This document shows positions 54,990 through 62,261 of a stretch of 64,000 nucleotides of DNA, piece by piece (the first letter of the stretch is position 1; each line of letters begins with the position of its first letter). Below the pieces are notes generated by a model. It was not told the DNA's origin. It ran no database searches and was given only the letters and a program-made list of their open reading frames with translations. Both the position numbers and the translations under genes were made by a program. Source of the DNA: Flavobacteriales bacterium (lineage in GTDB: Bacteria; Bacteroidota; Bacteroidia; Flavobacteriales_F; PHOS-HE28); contig JADKAN010000002.1 of NCBI GenBank assembly GCA_016719225.1, positions 434,001 to 498,000 of the forward strand, in the 5' to 3' direction.

Positions 54990-54997
54990 TAACTTTC
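54990..54997 (+). promoter_or_regulatory. Candidate -7 box of the 96-residue gene
   Basis: TAACTTTC (7 of 8 against TAnnTTTG) lies 9 nt before a GTG (55007) and 21 nt before the ATG at 55019. Confidence 0.4.
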
Positions 54998-55018
54998 GCA
55001 CCCCAAGTGAACGATACC

Positions 55019-55309
55019 ATGTTACCATCCCAAGCAGTGGAAGTGAAAAAAGAGCAAGTGCCTTTGCTGCATTTCCCCAATGATCCCGTGTTACTGGATG
55101 CAGCTCACCATGAAGCCTTGGAGCAGAAGGTGCGTCATGCATTGGCCTTGGGCAACAACGAGCACAGCAAGTGCCGCATCCTCTTCAAGGATGATCATGG
55201 ACTGAAGTTCGTCGATACCACTGTCTGGTCGTTCGATGGTGAGCATATCGTGCTGAAGGCCAGCGTTACCGTGCCCTTCCGCCGGGTGATCGACGTGCAA
55301 GTGCTCTAG
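55019..55309 (+). CDS. Small conserved-looking protein of unknown function
   Basis: A 96-residue cytoplasmic protein without signal peptide or membrane segment. It contains QVPLLHFPNDPVLLDAAHH, HSKCRILFKDDHGLKFVDTT and a closing KASVTVPFRRVIDVQVL that looks like a beta strand; the middle is basic and mixed alpha/beta. I do not recognise a family. A GTG at 55007 would add four residues. It has its own promoter-like box and lies between tilS and the DsbD genes. Confidence 0.7.
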   Translation: MLPSQAVEVKKEQVPLLHFPNDPVLLDAAHHEALEQKVRHALALGNNEHSKCRILFKDDHGLKFVDTTVWSFDGEHIVLKASVTVPFRRVIDVQVL

Positions 55310-55381
55310 AAGGGCACAGGAATACGAGGATACCCGGCTTTAAGTGGTCGGGCCAGCGTGTTACATCCTATTTTTGACAAG

Positions 55382-55846
55382 ATGGATATGCGTACAATGA
55401 GATCCGCGCTGAATGTGGCGCTTTGTTTGATCGCACCACACCTGATCGCGAGCGGTCCGGTGCAGTGGACGGCCAGGGCCCAGCCAGCAACGAACGGTGA
55501 TGTGACAGTGGAGATCACTGCAGTATGCGAGAATGGATGGCACATCTATGCGCTGCACTTGGATCGCGACGATGGGCCCATAGCTACCAGTATCCGTATA
55601 ACCCCGGGGCGCGAGTTCTATGTAGTGGATAGCCTGCAGGCGCCAGCGCCTGATGTAGCCTATGATCCCAACTTCGCCATGGAATTAGGCACGTATTCAG
55701 GTACTGCCAACTTCACTTCGGTGCTCCATCGGCAGGGCAAAGCCGCATTCAAGGTCTCCGGCGAAGTGGAGTACATGTGCTGCAACGACAAGACATGCCT
55801 GCCACCGCGCACCGAGCCGTTCACCGTTGAAGTGCCAGCCAAGTAA
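55382..55846 (+). CDS. Stand-alone DsbD N-terminal-like periplasmic protein
   Basis: A 154-residue exported protein with a signal peptide (to HLIASG) and a single DsbD N-terminal (disulfide corrector, DsbC-like) domain. The key motif is a C-x4-C pair in CCNDKTCLPPRTEPF near residue 138, matching TCNDEACIFPDPVYF and TCDDSKCIFPDPLKF of the two domains in the next gene. It starts with PVQWTARAQPATNG, equivalent to PVKWTITATSQGAG. It would receive electrons from DsbD in the periplasm. It ends 2 bp before dsbD, so the two are co-transcribed. A few alternative starts exist (55388, 55397). Confidence 0.85.
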   Translation: MDMRTMRSALNVALCLIAPHLIASGPVQWTARAQPATNGDVTVEITAVCENGWHIYALHLDRDDGPIATSIRITPGREFYVVDSLQAPAPDVAYDPNFAMELGTYSGTANFTSVLHRQGKAAFKVSGEVEYMCCNDKTCLPPRTEPFTVEVPAK

Positions 55847-55848
55847 AC

Positions 55849-58344
55849 ATGATCAGATCATTCCCAGCCTTGATCTTCGGGCTATTCGGCATCGGTGCGC
55901 TCGCGCAACAGCCTGGCACGCCCGCAGCTAAGGATCCCGTGAAGTGGACCATAACGGCCACCTCCCAAGGCGCAGGTGTCTATGACATTGCCTTCAAGGC
56001 CACTGCTGAAAGCGGCTGGCACGTTTACTCGCAGCAGAATTTCGGCGACGAGGGGCCAATGCCCACCAAGTTCAGCTTTGACACCGTGCCCAACTTCACC
56101 TTGGCCGGAACATCCACCGAAAGCGGGGAAACAATGCACGAGGGCATCGACCCCATCTTCAACATGAAGGTGAAGGCCTTCAACGGTTGGGCCCTGTTCA
56201 CGCAGCGCATCAACACGGATACCCCGGACCAGCCTATTACCGGCCGTTTCGACTTCATGACCTGCAATGATGAGGCGTGCATCTTTCCTGACCCGGTCTA
56301 CTTCCGTATCGTACCCGGCACCAACGTGTCGGAAATGGCCGGACTGCCCTTCCCGAAAGCAGGTACCCCGGTGGCCCCGGCGCTGTTGGAGCCCGTGAAA
56401 TGGAACGTCGCCGCCGCCGCTCTCGATGGGGGGAAATGGCGATTGGACTTCAGCGCGAAAGTGGATGATGGCTGGGCGATATACTCTCAGGAATCCTTTG
56501 GCAACGGCCCCATCCCCACCAGCATCGTGTTGGACAGCGCGGGTAACGCCACCGCAGTGGGCAAGGCCACGGAAACCGGACCCGACATGCACGAAGGCAT
56601 GGACGACATGTTCGGGGTGAATGTGCGGAAGTACAAAGGCCTGGCGGTGTTCAGTCGAGTAGTTGAAGTGAAAGACCCTGCACAAGAGGTGAAAGGCGTC
56701 ATTTACTATGAGACCTGCGATGACAGCAAATGCATCTTTCCCGATCCGTTGAAATTCAGCATCGTGCCGTCCACGGGTCTTGTGGAACTCGGCGGGAAGC
56801 CGTTGCAACCAAGCACTGGGGGATCGAACTGTGATCTGAAATTGGCCAAGGTGGACTTGGTGAACCCGGTGCTGCGCGGCGATGCGGAAACAGTTGACAA
56901 CCAAGTACGCAGCAGCGGCTCCTTGTGGAACATCTTCTTCCTCGGTTTTATTGGCGGCCTCTTGGCGCTGCTTACCCCGTGTGTATTCCCGATGATCCCG
57001 CTCACGGTGAGCTTCTTCACCAAGGGCAGCGACGATAAAGCGAAGGGTCTACGGAACGCACTCACCTATGGCGCATTCATCCTCGGCATCTACCTGCTCT
57101 TCAGTGTTCCGTTCCACCTGCTTGGCTCCGTGAACCCGGAGATCTTCAATGAGATCAGCACCAATCCGTGGCTCAACGTATTCTTCTTCGTGATCTTCCT
57201 CGTTTTTGCCGTTTCGTTCTTTGGTTATTTCGAGATCACCCTGCCCAGCAGTTGGGTGAATAAGATGGACAGTAACGCCAGCCGGTTCGGCGGGGCCATC
57301 GGCATCTTCTTCATGGCGCTCACCTTGGCACTGGTGTCATTCAGCTGCACTGGCCCCATCCTCGGGTCATTGCTTGCTGGCGCGCTTACTGCTGACGGCG
57401 GTGCTTGGCAGCTCACCGTGGGCATGGGTGCATTCGGCCTGGCATTGGCGTTGCCCTTCGCACTCTTCGCCTTGTTCCCCGGTTGGTTGAACTCGCTACC
57501 ACGCTCGGGCAGCTGGCTCAACAGCGTGAAGGTCATTCTTGGTTTCGCGGAAGTTGCGCTGGCGTTCAAATTCCTCAGCAACGCGGATCTGGTGAAGCAT
57601 TGGGGACTGGTGCGTTACGAACTGTTCATGGCCGTATGGGTGGTGTGCGCGATCGGTGCTGCGCTCTATTTGTTCGGCAAGATCCGTTTCCCGCACGACA
57701 GCCCGATGAAAGGCCTTTCGCCCATCCGCGGCGTATTCGCTGTCTTCTTTGCTGCCATGGCCGTATACCTGCTCTTGGGCTTCCGGGTGGACAAGGGTGC
57801 GGGGACTTTCACCACCATGAAGCTTATGAGCGGATTGGCGCCACCCGTGGGTTATAGCTGGTTCCTGCCCAAGGATTGCCCCAACGGTCTGGATTGCTAT
57901 CATGATCTGGACGCCGGGTTGGCACAGGCAAAGGCCACGGGAAAGCCCATCCTTTTGGACTTCACCGGGTACGCCTGCGTGAACTGCCGAAAAATGGAGG
58001 AGCACGTTTGGCCCGTTCCCATCGTACAATCGAAGATCGAGAAGAACTACGTGCTCATTTCCCTTTACGTGGACGACAAGACGGAGCTTCCTGCGTCCGA
58101 GCAGCGCGACTATACCACGTGTACGGGCCAGCAAAAGCGCTTGGTCACGAAAGGCAACAAATGGAGCACGCTCCAGACCGAGACCTTCATCAACAACAGC
58201 CAGCCCTACTACGCGCTTATCAGTCCGGATGGCGTGCTGCTGACCGACCCGGTAGGCTACACACCGGATCCACAGGACTATGGTGACTTTCTGCAACGCG
58301 GGATGAATGCCATGAAGGAGCTGGACAAAAGAGCCAGCAAGTAG
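55849..58344 (+). CDS. dsbD: DsbD-like thiol:disulfide reductase with tandem N domains
   Basis: An 831-residue inner-membrane protein that moves electrons from cytoplasmic thioredoxin to periplasmic thiols. Order: signal peptide, N domain 1 (Cys139/Cys144 in TCNDEAC), N domain 2 (Cys290/Cys295 in TCDDSKC), a membrane domain of about eight helices with Cys378 (LLTPCVFPMIP) and Cys500 (FSCTGP), and a C-terminal thioredoxin-like domain with CVNC (Cys710, Cys713). The usual DsbD has one N domain; two here plus the stand-alone one upstream gives three. Complete. The end includes repeats described at 58342. Confidence 0.93.
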   Translation: MIRSFPALIFGLFGIGALAQQPGTPAAKDPVKWTITATSQGAGVYDIAFKATAESGWHVYSQQNFGDEGPMPTKFSFDTVPNFTLAGTSTESGETMHEGIDPIFNMKVKAFNGWALFTQRINTDTPDQPITGRFDFMTCNDEACIFPDPVYFRIVPGTNVSEMAGLPFPKAGTPVAPALLEPVKWNVAAAALDGGKWRLDFSAKVDDGWAIYSQESFGNGPIPTSIVLDSAGNATAVGKATETGPDMHEGMDDMFGVNVRKYKGLAVFSRVVEVKDPAQEVKGVIYYETCDDSKCIFPDPLKFSIVPSTGLVELGGKPLQPSTGGSNCDLKLAKVDLVNPVLRGDAETVDNQVRSSGSLWNIFFLGFIGGLLALLTPCVFPMIPLTVSFFTKGSDDKAKGLRNALTYGAFILGIYLLFSVPFHLLGSVNPEIFNEISTNPWLNVFFFVIFLVFAVSFFGYFEITLPSSWVNKMDSNASRFGGAIGIFFMALTLALVSFSCTGPILGSLLAGALTADGGAWQLTVGMGAFGLALALPFALFALFPGWLNSLPRSGSWLNSVKVILGFAEVALAFKFLSNADLVKHWGLVRYELFMAVWVVCAIGAALYLFGKIRFPHDSPMKGLSPIRGVFAVFFAAMAVYLLLGFRVDKGAGTFTTMKLMSGLAPPVGYSWFLPKDCPNGLDCYHDLDAGLAQAKATGKPILLDFTGYACVNCRKMEEHVWPVPIVQSKIEKNYVLISLYVDDKTELPASEQRDYTTCTGQQKRLVTKGNKWSTLQTETFINNSQPYYALISPDGVLLTDPVGYTPDPQDYGDFLQRGMNAMKELDKRASK

Positions 58345-58419
58345 TCGTGGGTCCTAAAGTCGTGGGTCTGAACTTAAGACTTCGCGGCTGATGACCCATA
58401 CCGGTGGGACTCACGACTA
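58342..58419. repeat. Nested inverted/direct repeat after dsbD
   Basis: TAGTCGTGGGTCC (58342-58354, including the dsbD stop) pairs with GGACTCACGACTA (58407-58419) with one mismatch. A second copy of the left unit, AGTCGTGGGTCT, is at 58358-58369, and inner stems TGGGTC/GACCCA and AAGTC/GACTT nest inside. The gap to gmhA (118 bp) is mostly this element. Confidence 0.65.
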
Positions 58420-58462
58420 ACTTGAACTCCGTTCCAGAATCCTTCCCATCTTCGCGGCAAGC

Positions 58463-59038
58463 ATGGCAAACGCGCACATTACCGGCCATTTCAGCGAAGC
58501 GGCCGACATCTTGGAACGCTTTCGTTCCGATCCTCGGAATCTTCAAGCCGTTGAGCGCGCTGGTGATCTGATGGTGGCCGCATTGCAAAGCGGTGGAAAG
58601 TTGATGAGTTGTGGCAATGGTGGCAGCATGTGCGACGCGATGCACTTCGCCGAAGAGCTTACGGGAAAGTACCGCGATGACAGGCCACCGATCGCAGCCA
58701 TCAGTATCAGCGATCCGAGCCATTTGACCTGCGTGGGCAACGACCACGGTTTCGAGCAGGTCTTCGCACGGTTCGTGCAGGCGCATGGCAAAGCGGGTGA
58801 TGTGCTGCTCGCGATCAGCACCAGCGGTAATAGCCCGAATGTGCTGCGCGCAGCGGAGGTGGCCAAGCAACAAGGTGTGAAGGTGGTGGGCCTTACGGGC
58901 AAGGACGGCGGCAAATTGGCGTCGCTCTGCGATGTGGAAGTCCGTGTGCCGCACGTTGGATACGCTGATCGCGTGCAAGAGGTCCACATCAAGGTGATCC
59001 ATGCGTTGATCGATCACATCGAGAGAACGGTGAGGTGA
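58463..59038 (+). CDS. gmhA: GmhA, sedoheptulose-7-phosphate isomerase
   Basis: A 191-residue SIS-domain enzyme that makes D-glycero-D-manno-heptose 7-phosphate, the first step of ADP-heptose synthesis for lipopolysaccharide. The sugar-phosphate loop is KLMSCGNGGSMCDAMHFAEELTG near residues 50-72, and SISDPSHLTCVGNDHGFEQVF plus LAISTSGNSPNVLRAAE follow in the expected order. Complete length. No other heptose genes lie nearby. Confidence 0.95.
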   Translation: MANAHITGHFSEAADILERFRSDPRNLQAVERAGDLMVAALQSGGKLMSCGNGGSMCDAMHFAEELTGKYRDDRPPIAAISISDPSHLTCVGNDHGFEQVFARFVQAHGKAGDVLLAISTSGNSPNVLRAAEVAKQQGVKVVGLTGKDGGKLASLCDVEVRVPHVGYADRVQEVHIKVIHALIDHIERTVR

Positions 59039-59046
59039 ACGGATCT

Positions 59047-59182
59047 ACACCACAGAGGCACAGAGACACGGAGAAATGCAGATCCAGAGAAATGCCTTTA
59101 CCGGGGATAGGGGTCTCCTGAATTGCTCTTCTTCGCACGCTCGTTTGTCAAGATCTCCGTGCCTCTGTGTCTCCGTGGTGAA
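59047..59182. repeat. Intergenic inverted-repeat element, copy 2
   Basis: The left arm ACACCACAGAGGCACAGAG plus ACACGGAGAAA (59047-59076) and the right arm (59153-59182, with TCTCCGTGCCTCTGTGTCTC and GTGGTGAA) are reverse complements with 24 of 27 matches in the core; the differences are C/T transitions. It fills nearly the whole 156-bp gap between gmhA and the next gene, ending 12 nt before its ATG. The right arm is related to that of the element at 18210-18340. Confidence 0.8.
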
Positions 59183-59194
59183 TCCCTCTTTTCC

Positions 59195-60733
59195 ATGATC
59201 GTAAAGAACTTCGGTTGCGCGGTGTTCGGAGTGGATGCCACGATCATCACGGTGGAGACCAACATCGCAACGGGCCTGAAGTTCTTCATGGTCGGCCTTC
59301 CGGACAATGCCGTGAAAGAGAGCCACCAACGCGTGAGCGCAGCCATCAGTAACATCGGGTTCCACATGCCACGCGGCCGGGAGATCACGGTCAACCTGGC
59401 ACCCGCCGACATCCGCAAGGAAGGAACGGCCTACGACCTGCCCATCGCGTTGGGCATTTTAGCGGCAAGCGGACAATTGGAGACCGGCCGTTTCGCGGAT
59501 CTTGTAGTGATGGGAGAGCTGTCTTTGGACGGCGAAGTGCGGCCGATCAAAGGTGCATTGCCCATTGCTCTCGAGGCGAAGAAGAAAGGCTTCAAAGGCG
59601 TGGTGGTACCTGTGGCCAACGCACGCGAGGCCGCCATAGTGCAGGGCATCGACGTCATCGGCGTGGAGCACTTGGGGCAGGTGGTGGATCTGCTTGAAGG
59701 CCGCATCACCATAGAGCCGACTCAGATGGATATCGCGGCCGAATTCGCGGCGCACAGCAGTAATTATTCGGTGGACCTCAGCGATGTGAAAGGCCAGGAG
59801 AATATCAAGCGTGCCTTCGAGATCGCCGCAGCGGGTGGTCACAATGTCATTTTGATCGGGCCGCCGGGTGCGGGCAAAACAATGATCGCGAAGCGGTTGC
59901 CCACCATCATGCCTCCGCTCAACATTGACGAGGCGTTGGAGACCACCAAGATCCATAGCGTGGCGGGCAAGTTGCGCACCGATGATTCCCTCCTCAGCAC
60001 GCGCCCGTTCCGCTCGCCGCACCACACCATCAGTGATGTAGCGCTCGTGGGCGGTGGCTCGTTCCCCCAACCGGGAGAGATCAGCATGGCGCACAACGGT
60101 GTGCTGTTCTTGGACGAGCTGCCCGAATTCAAACGAACGGTACTGGAGGTGATGCGCCAACCGCTGGAAGACCGCGTTGTCACCATAAGCCGCGCGAAAT
60201 TCACCGTCGAGTATCCTGCGAGCTTCATGCTGGTGGCGGCGATGAATCCGTGCCCGTGCGGTTTTTACAACCATCCGGAACGCGATTGCGTGTGTGCGCC
60301 GGGCGTGGTGCAGAAATACATCAACAAGATCAGCGGGCCGCTGTTGGATCGCATCGACATCCACATCGAGGTGACACCTGTTGCTTTTTCCGAGCTCTCC
60401 AGCGAGCGGGAGACGGAGAAAAGTGCAGCAGTACGTGAACGTGTGGTGCGGGCACGCCATGTGCAGGAACAACGCTACAAAGGCACTGGCATGCACAGCA
60501 ATGCACAGATCACTACCCAGCAGCTTCGTAAGTATTGCCGCATCGATGATACCGGCCAAGCCCTGCTGCAAAAGGCCATGGAGCGCCTCGGGCTAAGTGC
60601 ACGGGCTTACGATCGTATCCTTAAAGTGGCGCGCACCATCGCAGACCTCGCAGAAAGTACCGACATCCGCACGGAGCATTTGGCCGAGGCGATACAGTAC
60701 CGCAGCTTGGACCGGGAAGGTTGGGCGAGTTGA
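59195..60733 (+). CDS. YifB/ComM-family Mg-chelatase-like AAA ATPase
   Basis: A 512-residue AAA+ protein. The N-terminal Lon-S16-like fold (VKNFGCAVFGVDATIITVET; FFMVGLPDNAVKESHQRV) is followed by the ATPase with Walker A GPPGAGKT (residues 222-229) and Walker B LFLDELPEF, and a C-terminal magnesium-chelatase domain (LDRIDIHIEV; GLSARAYDRILKVARTIADL). ComM in this family is a helicase that helps branch migration during natural transformation; that role here is inferred. The ATG at 59195 is 12 nt after the intergenic repeat, so its leader lies inside or next to that hairpin. Confidence 0.93.
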   Translation: MIVKNFGCAVFGVDATIITVETNIATGLKFFMVGLPDNAVKESHQRVSAAISNIGFHMPRGREITVNLAPADIRKEGTAYDLPIALGILAASGQLETGRFADLVVMGELSLDGEVRPIKGALPIALEAKKKGFKGVVVPVANAREAAIVQGIDVIGVEHLGQVVDLLEGRITIEPTQMDIAAEFAAHSSNYSVDLSDVKGQENIKRAFEIAAAGGHNVILIGPPGAGKTMIAKRLPTIMPPLNIDEALETTKIHSVAGKLRTDDSLLSTRPFRSPHHTISDVALVGGGSFPQPGEISMAHNGVLFLDELPEFKRTVLEVMRQPLEDRVVTISRAKFTVEYPASFMLVAAMNPCPCGFYNHPERDCVCAPGVVQKYINKISGPLLDRIDIHIEVTPVAFSELSSERETEKSAAVRERVVRARHVQEQRYKGTGMHSNAQITTQQLRKYCRIDDTGQALLQKAMERLGLSARAYDRILKVARTIADLAESTDIRTEHLAEAIQYRSLDREGWAS

Positions 60734-60810
60734 TCTGCGCAGGCAATAGGCTTGATCCGCACCATGTTTTTCGGAACATTTATGCTGTCCAGCCGTAACA
60801 GGCCTGATAC

Positions 60811-61479
60811 ATGCTACGTCTCGACCTGTTACGCATTCTTGCCAGCTTGGTGCTGTCCATCGGCCTGTGCGCCGCTGCACCCGCCCAGCGCACGTGGCTG
60901 GACAATGGGCTGGAGCCCTGCGCCCGATCCCAAGCCACTTTCTATTTGGAAGGGAACGGTATGGAGGACATGCATCACAAAGCCAAGATCTTCAACTTGG
61001 ACGGTACTTTAAAGGGTGAAGGAACATACAACGATGCCGAGTACAGCATCGCCGACGGCGAATTCACCTACTACTGGCCCACGGGCAAAGTGGAAAGCTC
61101 CGGGAAATTCCTTAACGGCAAAAAAGATGGCGTATGGAAACGCTATGATAAGTGGGGTGGTGAATTGGCCGAAAAGGTGTACGACATCAGCCACCTTGCG
61201 AACTTGGTCTACACCATGGCGCAAACCATGCCGGACTACCCCGGGGGGGAGAAAGCAATGGTGCATTATTTGAAGGATGAAGTGGGTAAGACCCCGAAGA
61301 ACTCCTTTGCCACCTTCGTGGTGGAAAAGGATGGCCAAGTGGGGGACGTGGTGATCGTGGGCGTGGAAGATCCAGCGCTCAAGGAGAAGATCGCCAAGTC
61401 CATCAGCACTCCGCGCTGGCAGGCCGGCGTACAGGATGGTCAGCCGGTACGCGTGAAAATGCGTGTGCCACTCAACTGA
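60811..61479 (+). CDS. Exported MORN-repeat protein with TonB-C-like domain
   Basis: A 222-residue protein: signal peptide (to AAPAQ), three MORN/toxin-antitoxin-22-like beta repeats (FNLDGTLKGEGTYND; FTYYWPTGKVESSGKFLNGKKDGVWKRYDKWG) in residues about 60-125, then a TonB C-terminal-like domain (PDYPGGEKAMVHYLKDEVG, then FVVEKDGQVGDVVIVGVEDPAL and a closing VRVKMRVPLN). A TonB-like domain without a membrane anchor is common in Bacteroidota. Its function is unknown. It is monocistronic, facing pdeM. Confidence 0.85.
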   Translation: MLRLDLLRILASLVLSIGLCAAAPAQRTWLDNGLEPCARSQATFYLEGNGMEDMHHKAKIFNLDGTLKGEGTYNDAEYSIADGEFTYYWPTGKVESSGKFLNGKKDGVWKRYDKWGGELAEKVYDISHLANLVYTMAQTMPDYPGGEKAMVHYLKDEVGKTPKNSFATFVVEKDGQVGDVVIVGVEDPALKEKIAKSISTPRWQAGVQDGQPVRVKMRVPLN

Positions 61480-61553
61480 TCCAACCGACTGGGACCGATA
61501 GCATGAGCGCTCTGGAAAACCGGGGCCTTCGACTTTTGAGGTAAGCGTGTGGA

Positions 61554-62261
61554 CTATTCTTTTTCCTTCCACTTCCTCGCGCGGTCAAAGGAATTGCTAA
61601 CGTCCATTACCGCTCTATCCGTGCAGCAGAAAACGCGGTCCGGTGTTTCAGGCCGCAAGCGGAAAAGGCCCGTGCTCATGCCGAAGGCGGGGAGGATCGC
61701 GCCTTTTTCGCCGAACCAGAAACAGGGTAATTTGATCCGCTGTTGTGAAGCTCCGTGCAACACCACACCCGGATGGATATGACCCGCTAGGGAAAAGGCT
61801 CCAGGATGTTCCACGGGTTCATGCGCCCATGCAAAAGGTCCCTCGGATAAGGTGCCGATCGTTGTCCGCAACCCAGCTTCCGTATAATACTCCTCGGGCA
61901 GGATGTCGTGGTTCCCAACCACCAGGTGCAACTCCATGGTCTGCGCGTTGGCCCATTGAAGGAACGGCTCCCACTGGTTGTTATGGTGGCTGTGGAACAG
62001 ATCACCTAAGAACAACAGGCGTTCCGGACGGAAATGCCCCACCAAAAGATCCAAGCGCTTCAAGGTGGCTTCATCCTGTCCCTCGGGCAGTGCGGCACCC
62101 GCCTTGCGGAAATGTGCGGCCTTTCCTAAATGAAGATCGCTCACCACCAACCAACGAAGGCGCGGCCAGTACAAGGCGCGGTAGGGGTGCAACAAGAGCC
62201 GCTCACCCGCGACCATGACTTCGGCAAGGGACATGGCGTGAAGCTGATCGGAATTGGTCAA
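61554..62261 (-). CDS. pdeM: Ligase-associated metallophosphoesterase PdeM
   Basis: A 235-residue calcineurin-like phosphoesterase. Metal-binding motifs are VSDLHLGKAAHF, FLGDLFHSHHN and VVGNHDILPEEYY; AGHIHPGVVLHGA completes the site. Proteins of this type sit in a four-gene DNA damage response cluster with an Lhr-like helicase, an ATP-dependent ligase and an exonuclease. The helicase gene lies directly upstream and overlaps its start by 4 bp (ATGA), which supports this reading; the ligase and exonuclease would lie beyond the right edge. Confidence 0.92.
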   Translation of the reverse strand: MTNSDQLHAMSLAEVMVAGERLLLHPYRALYWPRLRWLVVSDLHLGKAAHFRKAGAALPEGQDEATLKRLDLLVGHFRPERLLFLGDLFHSHHNNQWEPFLQWANAQTMELHLVVGNHDILPEEYYTEAGLRTTIGTLSEGPFAWAHEPVEHPGAFSLAGHIHPGVVLHGASQQRIKLPCFWFGEKGAILPAFGMSTGLFRLRPETPDRVFCCTDRAVMDVSNSFDRARKWKEKE

